Shown: positions 16,086 through 25,485 of the stretch, in pieces
How the letters are laid out: every line of letters starts with the position of its first letter
How positions within the stretch are numbered: position 1 is the first letter of the stretch
Origin: Labedaea rhizosphaerae
GTDB lineage: Bacteria; Actinomycetota; Actinomycetes; Mycobacteriales; Pseudonocardiaceae
Length of the DNA: 64,000 bases
Assembly (NCBI RefSeq): GCF_004362825.1
Contig: NZ_SNXZ01000003.1
Span: 906,784-970,783, forward strand
Direction: 5' to 3'
Made by a program: the position numbers and the translations under genes
Notes under the pieces: model-generated
The model's input: only the letters and a program-made list of their open reading frames with translations
Told to the model about the DNA's origin: nothing
Database searches by the model: none

Positions 16086-17081
16086 CTATGCGGGACAGCT
16101 GTGGTGGAAGGTCGTTACTGTCGGGCCGATCGTGGTCGCGATGACGCCGTCGTCGGTGATCACCGGTGCGCTGAAGCCGTTGGAGTCCGCGCTGGTGACG
16201 AGGGTGTGCGTAAGGACTCCGTTGTCCCAGACTCCGAGCGCCTCGCTGCCGTCGGCGGTGCGGTAGGTGCCGGCCGTACGGGTGCCGGAATCGACGACGG
16301 GTCCGGTTGCCCATCTATCCAGCTGGCGGACAATCGTGCCGGACAGGTCCCATTCGATGGTGACGAATTGGTCGTTCTCGTACTTCTCGCCCGCGATGCG
16401 GCCGTTGCGGAACGCGTTGACGTAGTCGGTACCCAGCGCGAGCTTGGTCATCGTTCCGTCCGGATACCGTACGAAGTAGTCAGTTTGCGACGTCGACGCA
16501 CTGATCAGGATGCGGCCTTGCTCATCGATCTCGACCGGGCTGACGTAGCCGTAGGCGGCGGGATCGGGATTGACCGTCAGCACCGTTCCCGGTGCGGAGG
16601 CCCGCCAGATCGTCAGGTCGAAGGTGTCGCCGATGCCACCTGCGGTCCCGACGATGTCGCCGGTGTCGTTGATGGAGAGGGCTCGCGCGGTCCGGTGGCC
16701 CGGCGGTATCGGCAGAGCGGTGAACCGGCCGTCGCGGTAGACGACCGCGTCGTCGGGTACGCCGTCGGCGATGGTCATGCCGACCGCGGTGCCGGTGGAG
16801 TTGATGTCGTTCAGTTCGGTTTGCTGACCGAACGCCCGGCCAAGATCTTCGGCGACACCGTTGTGCCAACGGATCGTGCCGGAGGAACCGCTGCCTGCCA
16901 ACCAACCGCCGTTCGCGGCAGCGGTCACGTGCCCCCAGGACTGCCCGGCGGGCAACGGCAGAGGGGCCTGCGTCCAGGTGCAGTCGTCGGCGTCCCGCGC
17001 CGTGGCGATGCCTGATGTGACCGTCAACGTCGAGGCCAAGACCGCTGTGGCGGTCAGAACTGCCTTTTGTGTGCGTTTCAT
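16086..17081 (-). CDS. Secreted HAF-repeat protein, probable beta-propeller
   Basis: The protein has 331 residues from the ATG at 17081, which has a GAGGGG ribosome binding site just upstream; an in-frame start six codons earlier lacks one. Residues 1-28 form a typical Sec signal peptide (Lys/Arg start, hydrophobic run ending TSGIATA). The mature part holds HAF-type repeats such as LNDINSTGTAVGMT, ALSINDTGDIVGTA and VEIDEQGRILISA, each preceded by a short strand, as in extracellular six- or seven-bladed propellers. A Cys near each end of the mature chain (DDCTW and HHSCPA) could form a closing disulphide. No enzymatic motif is visible. It is the only gene between repeats R3 and R4. Confidence 0.75.
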   Translation of the reverse strand: MKRTQKAVLTATAVLASTLTVTSGIATARDADDCTWTQAPLPLPAGQSWGHVTAAANGGWLAGSGSSGTIRWHNGVAEDLGRAFGQQTELNDINSTGTAVGMTIADGVPDDAVVYRDGRFTALPIPPGHRTARALSINDTGDIVGTAGGIGDTFDLTIWRASAPGTVLTVNPDPAAYGYVSPVEIDEQGRILISASTSQTDYFVRYPDGTMTKLALGTDYVNAFRNGRIAGEKYENDQFVTIEWDLSGTIVRQLDRWATGPVVDSGTRTAGTYRTADGSEALGVWDNGVLTHTLVTSADSNGFSAPVITDDGVIATTIGPTVTTFHHSCPA

Positions 17082-17526
17082 GGTTCCCCTCGTTCGCAAG
17101 ACATCGCGGCCGCCTCCGCACCGACTCCTTTACGTCTGCGTCAGACGAAGCAGTCCGCAGTGGGCAGCGCATGTTGGAAGTCCTTACCTGCAGCACGCTC
17201 CGCAACGTCATTCGGTTGCCTGCCGTGCCCTCCCGAACTCAGATAGACCCATTCCTTTGCCTACAGACCGATCGACACCAAACCATCGCTCGTGGTCACG
17301 GGCCGCCCAGCAGCCAGAAGTACCTCGAACGGCAGGGTGCAACTTGGGCAAGGAACACACTCAACTCGGCATGAGCGGATGTTCGTTGGCAAGGTTCCAG
17401 TATCAGGTCGCCGCAAGGCCAACCTCGATGCCGGCACCTCGACACTGCGCGCGACCTCCGCACCCCCACACCCTGCGCAGCCCACCTTGAAATCAGCAAT
17501 GAGACCACCTCCGGTACAACGCCGCC
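17082..17526. other. Intergenic region between the HAF-repeat gene and R4
   Basis: No gene is supported. It contains the promoter side of the minus-strand HAF-repeat gene. A short segment near 17378-17400 (gcggatgttcgttggcaagg) recalls a piece downstream of R3 (gcggatgttcgtggttagg at 16000-16018), which suggests more scattered repeat debris. Confidence 0.4.
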
Positions 17527-17790
17527 GATCGCTGGGTGCGAGTTTGGGGGCGTACGTGCGGCAACTGATGCCTCTGCTGCCTTGATCCGGTCTTCTTGAG
17601 CCCGGGTCTGCCGTGGTCGCACGCTGGTGCCGCGGTTTGTAGTCGATTTAAGTTCCAGCCAGTGGGGTTCGACTCCCCTCGACCCACCCGCAACTGACCA
17701 GCAGAAATATCCGTCTGCACGCTCGTCAAGAGGGCCCGCGCATGCAAACATTCCACTCAGTGCGCCGACGTACGCCGAGCGCGGGGCTAC
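17527..17790 (+). repeat. Repeat R4, tRNA-like core at 17633-17688
   Basis: The core aligns with R1-R3 but has GGGG-TTCGACT-CCCC in the T-arm, so pairing is kept with different bases, and the loop at the anticodon position is TTTAAGT. The upstream flank matches R3 (cgatcgctgg, tgcgagtttggg, gatgcctctg, cttcttgag). The downstream flank shares acattccactcagtgcg with R2. It is followed at 17905 by the 3' end of a secreted-protein gene. Confidence 0.6.
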
Positions 17791-17904
17791 TGGCCGCTGT
17801 CCGCGATAGCTCTGGCTCAACGGAGACTTGACAGGAGGTACGCGCCGGATCCGGTTTTGCAGTGCGGCGGATGGTGGCGTTTCGCGTGGCGGCTGTTGTC
17901 CGCA

Positions 17905-18579
17905 TTAACAATGCGGTCTGGTGATGTCGGCTGGGAATCGGGGGTCGATTTCGTAGTGGGTGTCGAATTGGCTGCTGAAGCCGGTCACGCGGACGGTCTG
18001 GCCCACGGCGAGACCGCTCAGGTCGATGCCGGTCTGGGTGTTGACGAAGATCGTGAGCTCACCGGAGCCGTCGTCGACGAGGAACTTGAAACCGAACGGT
18101 AGGTCCGACTCCGGTGCACTGGTGATCCTGGCGACGACGGACACCAGCAGTCCCTCGGTGTCTTCGCCGACGGCCCCGGTGCGCACCTTCCGGGGATCGA
18201 TCGCGGCACCCTTGCCGTGCACGTGGACCGCGGCCGGATCGGCGGGGACGAGGATGCGCAATCCGAAGCTGTCAGCCAGCGTCCCGGTCGCGTGCACTCT
18301 GGCTCCCGGCGAGACATGCAGGTCGACCGCGACGCTGACATAGATCCCGGCGCTGTGGTCCTGGATCGCGAAGCCCTTATCGAAGAAGCTGGACTCGAAC
18401 GCACCCGACGGAGTTGTGGCCACGCCCTCGAGCGTGACCACCGTGTCCGGAGGCAAGGTCCGGGCCCTCGCAATGGACACCACGTGGCGCGAGGTGTCCG
18501 TCGCCTGCGCAGATGGTGCCAAACCGACGCTGACCAGCACCAAGAGCAACGCCGCAATACCCGATCGCCGAGAGAACAT
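17905..18579 (-). CDS. Secreted OB-fold-like protein
   Basis: The protein has 224 residues from the ATG at 18579, with GGAG eight bases upstream. Residues 1-27 are a signal peptide (FSRRSG then a Leu/Val-rich core, ending AQA). The mature part has the rhythm of bacterial OB-fold domains found in secreted nuclease-associated or lipoprotein contexts: VVTLEGVATTPSGAFESSF, FAIQDHSAGIYV, a repeat of that unit at LLVSVVARITSAPESD and FLVDDGSGELTIFV, and GLAVGQTVRVTGFSSQ. No catalytic residues stand out, so it probably binds ligand or surface polymer. It lies just outside repeat R4. Confidence 0.65.
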   Translation of the reverse strand: MFSRRSGIAALLLVLVSVGLAPSAQATDTSRHVVSIARARTLPPDTVVTLEGVATTPSGAFESSFFDKGFAIQDHSAGIYVSVAVDLHVSPGARVHATGTLADSFGLRILVPADPAAVHVHGKGAAIDPRKVRTGAVGEDTEGLLVSVVARITSAPESDLPFGFKFLVDDGSGELTIFVNTQTGIDLSGLAVGQTVRVTGFSSQFDTHYEIDPRFPADITRPHC

Positions 18580-18794
18580 GTACCGATCTCCATCCCATGC
18601 TCGAAATGGCCGGCTCACAGGCGCGTCACCTGGCGCTGGTAGTCGGTTTGGAACTTTCCCGGATATCTCGGAGGAATGAGTGCCCCCAGCTTGGTGAGCC
18701 ACCCGGCCAGCCTCATCAGGATTATCAGGAAACCCCACCGAGCGGCTACGGCGATTGGACCTCAATCCATGCACCACGACGATGACGATTTTTT

Positions 18795-19445
18795 TCAGGC
18801 GCGTCGGTCGTTGGTGAGGATGGCTGCGGCGACGGTTTCCACGTACCACTGCTGGAACCGCTCGGCGGACCAGCCGCGGCGGCGGACCAGCCAGTCGTAG
18901 TTGTGCACGTCCATGGCCAGCCACAGCACGTCGGCCACGGTGTCGATTGTGTGGTCCGTTCGCAGTTCGCCGGTCTCGGCGAGTTCGGCGGCGAACCTCG
19001 TCATGCCGGTGCGCCGGTCGTCCATGTTCTTGCGCCAGATCGCCGCTGCGTCGGGGTCGGCGGTGGCGGCAGCCGCGAGCGCCAGCATCACCTGGGTCTG
19101 CCTGGCGTGGATCTCGGCCAGGTGCCGGGCATAGCGGCGCAGTTTGCTCCGGGCATCGGGCAGCGCACGGATCTCCGCCACGAACGAGCGCTCCGACAAC
19201 TCGACCGGTTCGTCGTCGCCGGCAATGGTGACGTCGACCAGCGCCGAGAGCAGCGCCTGCTTGCTGCCGAACACCTTGTACACCGTCTGGATCGCCACGC
19301 CGGACTCCGCGGCGACCTTCGTCAACGGGGTTGCCGCATACCCCGGGTCGACGAAGAGGGTTGCCGCCGCGTCCAGGATCGCGCGCCGGGTCTGCCGGGC
19401 CTGTTCTTGCCGGTGTGCTGAGTCGTAACGCCTCTTGACAGCCAC
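18795..19445 (-). CDS. TetR family repressor
   Basis: The protein has 216 residues from GTG 19445. A longer frame to 19514 would run across the palindromic operator and into the neighbouring start, so it is rejected. The N-terminal helix-turn-helix is RRAILDAAATLFVDPGYAATPLTKVAAESGVAIQTVYKVFGSKQALLSALVD, the classic TetR pattern with the recognition helix near residues 45-60. The C-terminal ligand domain (about 80-200) is divergent. It is divergently arranged with the methyltransferase gene starting 55 bases away, and the perfect inverted repeat between them is its likely operator, so it probably represses both genes. Confidence 0.9.
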   Translation of the reverse strand: MAVKRRYDSAHRQEQARQTRRAILDAAATLFVDPGYAATPLTKVAAESGVAIQTVYKVFGSKQALLSALVDVTIAGDDEPVELSERSFVAEIRALPDARSKLRRYARHLAEIHARQTQVMLALAAAATADPDAAAIWRKNMDDRRTGMTRFAAELAETGELRTDHTIDTVADVLWLAMDVHNYDWLVRRRGWSAERFQQWYVETVAAAILTNDRRA

Positions 19446-19459
19446 GGGTCGAGTGTAGT

Positions 19460-19476
19460 GCTCTATTGGATAGAGC
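19460..19476. promoter_or_regulatory. Palindromic operator for the TetR repressor
   Basis: GCTCTAT-tgg-ATAGAGC is a perfect inverted repeat with 7-base arms. It lies between the divergent starts at 19445 and 19501, close to where both promoters must lie. A related half-site (CCTCTA) follows at 19480-19485. Repression by the adjacent TetR protein is inferred from position. Confidence 0.75.
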
Positions 19477-19500
19477 AAGCCTCTACCCAAGGAGCCCGTC

Positions 19501-19980
19501 ATGCCAGCTGACACGAAGACCCAGCGCGGCGCGCGAGTGGTCCTGATCCCGCCGCCGCTGTACTACGTCGCTGGGATCGCCGCGGGCATGGCGGTCAACG
19601 CCCTGGTCGCGTTTCCGGTCGGCGGACGTCCGGTCACGGTGGCCGTCGGGGCGGTGATTGCCGCGCTCGGATTGGCGTTGGCGTTCACCGGCGTCGCCGC
19701 GGTGATCAGGCACCGCACCACGATCGTGCCCCACCACCAGGTCGCCGTCCTGCTCACCGAAGGCGTCTACCGCCTGTCCCGCAATCCCATGTACACCGGC
19801 TTGGCCACGGCATACGTCGGCATGGCGCTGGTGTTCGGCTCCTGGTGGCCGCTGGTGCTCTTCCCGCTCGTCGTCCTCGTCGTGCGCGCACTGGTCATCC
19901 GACCGGAGGAGGAGTACCTCGCCCAGCGGTTCGGCCGGGACTACGCCGATTACGCGGCACGTGTGCGCCGGTGGCTCTAA
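19501..19980 (+). CDS. ICMT-like membrane methyltransferase
   Basis: The protein has 159 residues with four hydrophobic segments. The C-terminal part carries the isoprenylcysteine carboxyl methyltransferase / phospholipid methyltransferase pattern: GVYRLSRNPMYTG (about 88-100), then RPEEEYLAQRFGRDYADYAARVRRWL at the end, where the Glu and the RFG..Y..Y..RV.RW spacing bind S-adenosylmethionine in this family. The start is ATG 19501 with AAGGAG eight bases upstream. The natural substrate in actinomycetes is usually unknown. Divergent from TetR and probably controlled by it. Confidence 0.85.
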   Translation: MPADTKTQRGARVVLIPPPLYYVAGIAAGMAVNALVAFPVGGRPVTVAVGAVIAALGLALAFTGVAAVIRHRTTIVPHHQVAVLLTEGVYRLSRNPMYTGLATAYVGMALVFGSWWPLVLFPLVVLVVRALVIRPEEEYLAQRFGRDYADYAARVRRWL

Positions 19981-20056
19981 CGTCACCAATGTTTCGCTAA
20001 TGCGCACCGTGCCGCCGTTACGCTGCTCCTCCATTCTTGATCCTTGAGGAGACGCG

Positions 20057-21031
20057 ATGCGGTTGAAGGCTTTGCGAGTGGCGGTCGTGGCGGTGGTGGT
20101 CCTCTCGATGGCTGGGGCCGCGCAGGCCAGCCCGCAACACGAGCGGCCGGTTTCGTTGGCAGGCAAGAAGATCCTGCTCGTCAACGACGACTCGGTGCAG
20201 GCGGCGAAGCCCGACGGCTCGGACGGGCGCGGGCTGTACGTGCTGCGCCAACGGTTGTGCCGCGCCGGAGCCGACGTGGCGGTCGTCGGGCCGTGGCTGC
20301 CGCAGGGCGGCAAGAGCCGGGCCATTTCGGGTTCGCCCGCCGTGTCCGTCGCCGCGCCGTTGGCCGTGCCCGCCGAGTTCGCCACCGACTGCGCGACCGC
20401 GCCCGCGCACGGACTGGTGCTGGGCGTGTGCCAGGGCAGCGGCCCCTGTGGTCCGACCACCCCGTCGGTGACGCCGGCGGACGCGGTCGATCTCGCGCTG
20501 ACTGCCCTGCTGGCGCAACGCCTCGGCTGGAACGACGGGCCGGACATGGTCATTTCCGGGATCAACGCCGGCCCGAACACCGACTTCGCGATCAACGGGT
20601 CCGCCACCATCGGCGCGGCCACCGCCGCGGTCGAACGGAAAGTGCCCGCCATCGCGGTCAACGCCGGCACGGGCGTCGCGACCCGACCGACGACGGAAAC
20701 CTATGGTGCCGCAGCCGACGTCGTCGTCCGGCTGCTCACGCTGCCCCGCGTTTGGGCCTACGTGCGGGACATGGTCCTGTTGAACGTCAACCAGCCGGAC
20801 GTCCAGCCCGGCGACGGACCCGCACCGGTGCGCTGGACGTCGGTCGGCCGGGCGACGCAGGGCCGGGCCGGCTACACGCCGACCGGCGACGGCACCTACC
20901 AGTTCGCGTACACGCCGGAAACGCCGACGCCGACGTTCGAGCCGGGCACTGACACGAAGGCCTTGCTCGACGGGTACGTGAGCGTGTCGCCGGTGGTCGT
21001 CGACCGCACCTACGCGGGCCGCTCGCACTGA
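20057..21031 (+). CDS. Secreted SurE-like 5'-nucleotidase / phosphatase
   Basis: The protein has 324 residues. Residues 1-24 are a signal peptide (RLKALR, hydrophobic core, AQA). The mature enzyme starts KKILLVNDDSVQA, with the metal-binding Asn43, Asp44 and Asp45 of the SurE family, and carries SGINAGPNT in the middle, the second metal-ligand motif. SurE enzymes remove phosphate from nucleoside monophosphates or short polyphosphate; the export signal makes this an extracellular phosphate-scavenging version. The start is preceded by GAGGAG. A short hairpin follows the stop. Confidence 0.85.
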   Translation: MRLKALRVAVVAVVVLSMAGAAQASPQHERPVSLAGKKILLVNDDSVQAAKPDGSDGRGLYVLRQRLCRAGADVAVVGPWLPQGGKSRAISGSPAVSVAAPLAVPAEFATDCATAPAHGLVLGVCQGSGPCGPTTPSVTPADAVDLALTALLAQRLGWNDGPDMVISGINAGPNTDFAINGSATIGAATAAVERKVPAIAVNAGTGVATRPTTETYGAAADVVVRLLTLPRVWAYVRDMVLLNVNQPDVQPGDGPAPVRWTSVGRATQGRAGYTPTGDGTYQFAYTPETPTPTFEPGTDTKALLDGYVSVSPVVVDRTYAGRSH

Positions 21032-21046
21032 CGAGATCCTTTTGGG

Positions 21047-21075
21047 GGCGCGCCGCGGTTCGACTGTGGCGCGCC
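21047..21075 (+). terminator. Possible hairpin terminator after the SurE-like gene
   Basis: The self-complementary block GGCGCGCC occurs at 21047-21054 and again at 21068-21075, so the RNA can form an 8-bp stem with a 13-base loop directly after the stop at 21031. No T-run follows. Confidence 0.45.
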
Positions 21076-21149
21076 TTCAATTTGAACACCTGGCGAGTGC
21101 GGCGCAACGGCGGTTACGGTCGGCTTTCTGCCTCCGAATGGAGAGATCC

Positions 21150-22205
21150 ATGAGCAGGTTGACGTTGGCCGTGCTCGGCGCGCTCGGGAACACCCAGGTG
21201 AAATACGTTCGGCCGGTCCGGTTCGGTGCGGCGCAAGGGTTGGTCGCCGAGGTCTATCGGCAGATCGAGCGCGATTTCGGTGTGCTCGCCCCGCCGATGA
21301 CGCTGCATTCACCGGCGCCGGCCGTGCTGGCCGGTGCGTGGTCGATGTTGCGGGAGACGATGCTCGTGCCTGGTCACGTTGACCGGGTGGTGAAAGAGGC
21401 GATGGCCACCGCTGTGTCCGTCGCCAACACCTGTCCGTTCTGCGTGACGGTGCACGGCAGCACGTACGGGGGCATGACCGGGAACAGCGTCGAGACCATC
21501 GATGATCCGGCAGTTACGTGGGCGCGGGCGAGTGTGCACGCGGACACCGCGGCGAGCGCCGGCATCCCGTTCACCGCGGCGCAGGCACCCGAGTACCTGG
21601 GGCTCGTCACCATGATGCAGTACCTCAACCGGATGGCGAACGTGTTCCTCGGCGAGGTCCCGTTGCCGCCGGGTACGCCCCGGTTGGCGCTCGGTGGTGT
21701 GATGGGTGTGCTGGTGGGGTTGATCAAGTCAGCCGCTGGCACGGAGCCGGCGCCGGGCCGCTCGCTCGCATTGTTGCCCGAGGCGTCGCTGCCCGCCGAG
21801 CTCGGCTGGGCTGCCGCAGCTCCGACCGTGGCAGGGGCCATGGCAAAGGCGGCTGCGGCGGTCGAGGAGGCCGGCAGCCGAGCGGCGCCCGCCCAGGTGC
21901 GGGACCTGGTGCGGGCCGAACTGGCCGGCTGGCGGGGTGAACCCAAGGGGATCAGCCGGGCCTGGGTCGACCACCTGGTGGCGGCGCTGCCCACCGCGCG
22001 GCGACCGGCCGCCCGGCTCGCGCTGCTGGTCGCGTTCGCCTCGTACCAGGTCGACAAGCGGGTCGTGGCGGACTTCCGGCGGACGGATCCGTCTGACGCC
22101 ACCTTGGTCGAGCTGGCGGCGTGGTCGGCGATGGCGGCCGCCCGGCGGATCGGCGAGTGGGCCGCACCCTCCGACAGCGCCGAACCGGGATATTTTGAGC
22201 CGTGA
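21150..22205 (+). CDS. AhpD / carboxymuconolactone decarboxylase-like protein
   Basis: The protein has 351 residues from the ATG at 21150, chosen because GGAGAG lies five bases upstream; in-frame starts upstream lack a binding site. The AhpD-type active site CPFCVTVHG is present with Cys95, Cys98 and His102, preceded by the usual helix VKEAMATAVSVAN. The protein is about twice the length of AhpD, and its C-terminal half (about 180-350) has an Ala-rich helical repeat that may be a second, motif-less copy. It would act as a thiol peroxidase or disulphide reductase. It ends 19 bases before the DUF72 gene, so the two may be co-transcribed. Confidence 0.8.
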   Translation: MSRLTLAVLGALGNTQVKYVRPVRFGAAQGLVAEVYRQIERDFGVLAPPMTLHSPAPAVLAGAWSMLRETMLVPGHVDRVVKEAMATAVSVANTCPFCVTVHGSTYGGMTGNSVETIDDPAVTWARASVHADTAASAGIPFTAAQAPEYLGLVTMMQYLNRMANVFLGEVPLPPGTPRLALGGVMGVLVGLIKSAAGTEPAPGRSLALLPEASLPAELGWAAAAPTVAGAMAKAAAAVEEAGSRAAPAQVRDLVRAELAGWRGEPKGISRAWVDHLVAALPTARRPAARLALLVAFASYQVDKRVVADFRRTDPSDATLVELAAWSAMAAARRIGEWAAPSDSAEPGYFEP

Positions 22206-22224
22206 TCGAGGGGAGCTGACGCCA

Positions 22225-23076
<852 letters not shown>

Positions 23077-23085
23077 GGCAGGCCG

Positions 23086-23118
23086 GAGGGCCGGGCTCGT
23101 CATCGAGCACCGGCCCTC
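23086..23118. terminator. Bidirectional hairpin between convergent genes
   Basis: GAGGGCCGG-GCTCG-tcat-CGAGC-a-CCGGCCCTC forms a 14-bp stem with one bulged A and a four-base loop, between the DUF72 stop at 23076 and the MFS stop at 23133. It should work on both strands. Confidence 0.8.
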
Positions 23119-23132
23119 GAACGAACCTCGGC

Positions 23133-24563
23133 TCAATTGCCGGGTTCCTGCGGTGCTTTGCGGGGCATCAGGGCGACGACCGGGATGCTCAGGGCGGTGA
23201 CGGCCAGGACGACGACGAGGCTGACCGTCATCGCGTGGTCCAGTCCGGAGCTCGCGGCCTGGAAGAAGATCGACGTGAGCGCGGCCGAGCCGATCGCCGA
23301 GGCGAGCTGCTGGATCGAGCTGAACGAGCCGCTGGCGCTACCGGCTTCATCGGGCTTCGCGTCGCCGAGGGCGACCACGGGGATCGTGGCGAAGCTGAGG
23401 CCGATGCCGACACCGATGACGATGAACGCCGGCGCCAGCGTCCAGAGGCTGATGTTCGTACCTGCGTCCGCCACGAAGGCCAGCACCCAACCGCAACCGA
23501 CGAGGTCGACGGCGAGGCCGATGAAGACCAGGGTGCGACCGAGCTTGACGACCAGGCCGCCCATGGCGGCGAACCCGGCGACGACGAGCCCCACGGTGAT
23601 CGGCAGCAGGCCGAGCGAGGCGTCCCTCGCCCCGACGTGCAGGCCCTCCTGCAGGAACAGCGACAGCACGAAGAGCAGGCCGGTGCCCGCCGCGACGGCG
23701 ACCAGGCACACGAGCAGGCCGGACGTGAAACCCCGGTTCTTCAGCAGCGACGGCTTGATGAGCGGGTGGGTCGCGGTGCGCTGGCGATGGGCGAAGGCGG
23801 CGAAGAACAGGACTCCGATGGTGATCGAGGCGACGGGGACGGCGCTCCAGCCGTTGGTCGAGCCCTCGATAAGGCCGTACAGCACGCCGATCATGGTCAC
23901 CGCGAGCAGGCCGGAGGCCCGGCCGTCGACGACGGTGGAGCGGTCGGCGTCGTCGTCGCGCGGCAGGATCCGGCCGGCGATGATCATGCCGACCACGCCG
24001 AGGATGATGTTGATCAGGAAGATCGGGCGCCAGGACAACCCGAAGACGTCGGCGCTGATGAGGAACCCGGCCAGGATCGGGCCGCCGACACTCGAGAGGG
24101 CGAGCACGGGACCGAACATCCCGAAGGCCTTGGCGAGCATGTCGCGGTCGAACGCCTTCGTCATGGTCGCCATCCCCTGCGGGATGAGCAGCGCTCCGAA
24201 CGCACCCTGGGCGACCCTGGCGACGATGAGCAGGGCCGGGTCCGGCGCGAAACCGGCGACTGCCGACGCCACCGTGAACCCGCCCATGCCGATCAGGAAA
24301 AGCCTGCGCTGGCCGAACTTGTCCCCCAGCCGGCCGCCGACCACGAGCAGCACGCCCATGGCCAGCATGTACGCCGTTCCCAGCCACTTGATCAGGCCCA
24401 CGCCGCCGTCGAGGTCACCGGCGATGGTGGGGGCGGCGATGTTGGTGACCGTCGAATCGATCACGTCGAGGGCGTCGGCGAGCAGCACCAGCGCCAGGAT
24501 CGCCCACATGCGGCGACCGGAGCTGCGTGCGGTGGCCGTGCCCGGCTTCGTCAAGGTGGTCAT
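23133..24563 (-). CDS. DHA2 family (EmrB/QacA-type) MFS exporter
   Basis: The protein has 476 residues with 14 predicted hydrophobic segments. Helix 1 has the DHA2 signature LVLLADALDVIDSTVTNIAAPTI (Asp/Asp/Thr/Ala-Pro pattern), and GGRLGDKFGQRRLFLIG is the conserved loop between helices 2 and 3. Such proteins export lipophilic cations, drugs or lipids using the proton gradient. It lies 118 bases downstream of the SDR gene on the same strand, at the end of the branched-lipid gene row, so it could export a lipid-related product or simply confer drug resistance. Confidence 0.9.
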   Translation of the reverse strand: MTTLTKPGTATARSSGRRMWAILALVLLADALDVIDSTVTNIAAPTIAGDLDGGVGLIKWLGTAYMLAMGVLLVVGGRLGDKFGQRRLFLIGMGGFTVASAVAGFAPDPALLIVARVAQGAFGALLIPQGMATMTKAFDRDMLAKAFGMFGPVLALSSVGGPILAGFLISADVFGLSWRPIFLINIILGVVGMIIAGRILPRDDDADRSTVVDGRASGLLAVTMIGVLYGLIEGSTNGWSAVPVASITIGVLFFAAFAHRQRTATHPLIKPSLLKNRGFTSGLLVCLVAVAAGTGLLFVLSLFLQEGLHVGARDASLGLLPITVGLVVAGFAAMGGLVVKLGRTLVFIGLAVDLVGCGWVLAFVADAGTNISLWTLAPAFIVIGVGIGLSFATIPVVALGDAKPDEAGSASGSFSSIQQLASAIGSAALTSIFFQAASSGLDHAMTVSLVVVLAVTALSIPVVALMPRKAPQEPGN

Positions 24564-24662
24564 GAGGAGCGTCCTTGCCTTCTGCGCCGGCCGCCCCGGC
24601 TGGGCAGCCTCTCGCCCCTCCTACGAACGCCCCCGACCCGATCCGACACCGCCTCGCAAAAT

Positions 24663-24676
24663 TTCTTCGGGAAGAA
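24663..24676 (-). terminator. Weak hairpin after the SDR gene
   Basis: On the minus strand TTCTT-cccg-AAGAA is followed by ATTTT, just past the SDR stop at 24682. The stem is only 5 bp. If real it would separate the SDR transcript from the exporter gene downstream. Confidence 0.35.
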
Positions 24677-24681
24677 TCCGT

Positions 24682-25443
24682 TCAGCGTTTGCGCAGGCGC
24701 AGGGAGGTCCAGCTGGCGTCCGCGATCCAGCCGCCGTCGACGGGGAGCTGGGCGCCGTTGATGAAGCCGCTGCGGGCCGGGTCGGCGAGGAACGCGACGG
24801 CGGCGGCGATGTCCTCGGGGGTGGCGAAGCGGCCCATCGGGACCCGGTCGGTGACGTCCTGGTCGGTGTAGCCGCCCGAGGCTTGGTCGGCCGCGTCCAT
24901 TTCGGTCTTGACCCAGCCGGGGCAGACGGCGTTGACGCGGACGCCGCGGCCGCCCCACTCCGCGGCCAGAGTCTTGGTCAGGCCGATGAGGCCGTGCTTG
25001 CTGGCGTTGTAGGCCGACCGGTCGGCCACCGCGTGCAGGCCCGCGATCGACGCGATGTTGACGATGGAACCCGCGCCTTTCTCGAGCATGCGCCGGCCGA
25101 ACCGCCGGCACAGCAGGAACGGGCCGGTGAGGTTGACGTCCAGCACGCGGCGCCACTGCTGCGCGGTCGTCGTCTCGGCGGCCTCCAGCAGCGAGATGCC
25201 GGCGTTGTTGACCAGGACGTCGACGTCCTCGACCCGCGCGGCCAGGCGCTCGACGTCGTCCTCGCTGGCGACGTCGCAGACCACGGCGGTGGCGGCGCAC
25301 CCGCGGTCACGGAGTTCGCCCAGGAGCTCCGTCTGGTCCTGGACGTCCACGAGAACGAGGTCGTAGCCCTCGCCGGCCAGCGTGCGGGCGACCTGCCTGC
25401 CGATGCCCATCGCCGAGCCGGTGACCACCGCGACCGGAGCCAT
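24682..25443 (-). CDS. Short-chain dehydrogenase/reductase
   Basis: The protein has 253 residues of classical SDR type: nucleotide-binding TGSAMGIGR (8-16), VLVNNAG (about 85), catalytic Ser in IVNIASIAG, Tyr and Lys in SAYNASKHG, and the RVNAVCPGWV substrate loop. The Asp in VLVDVQD after beta-strand 2 favours NAD over NADP. It is 42 bases downstream of the methyltransferase-like gene and probably in the same operon. In the lipid context it could oxidise or reduce a fatty-acyl or alcohol intermediate, but SDR sequences do not give the substrate. Confidence 0.9.
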   Translation of the reverse strand: MAPVAVVTGSAMGIGRQVARTLAGEGYDLVLVDVQDQTELLGELRDRGCAATAVVCDVASEDDVERLAARVEDVDVLVNNAGISLLEAAETTTAQQWRRVLDVNLTGPFLLCRRFGRRMLEKGAGSIVNIASIAGLHAVADRSAYNASKHGLIGLTKTLAAEWGGRGVRVNAVCPGWVKTEMDAADQASGGYTDQDVTDRVPMGRFATPEDIAAAVAFLADPARSGFINGAQLPVDGGWIADASWTSLRLRKR

Positions 25444-25485
25444 GTCGTTCCTCCCAAGATGATCGGACCGGCTCCGGTGGGAACG

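Noticed and set aside
14303-17688. The repeats as an integron (attC) array
   Set aside because: Cargo sizes and single repeats resemble it superficially, but the repeats have tRNA T-arm geometry rather than attC core sites, and no integron integrase is present.
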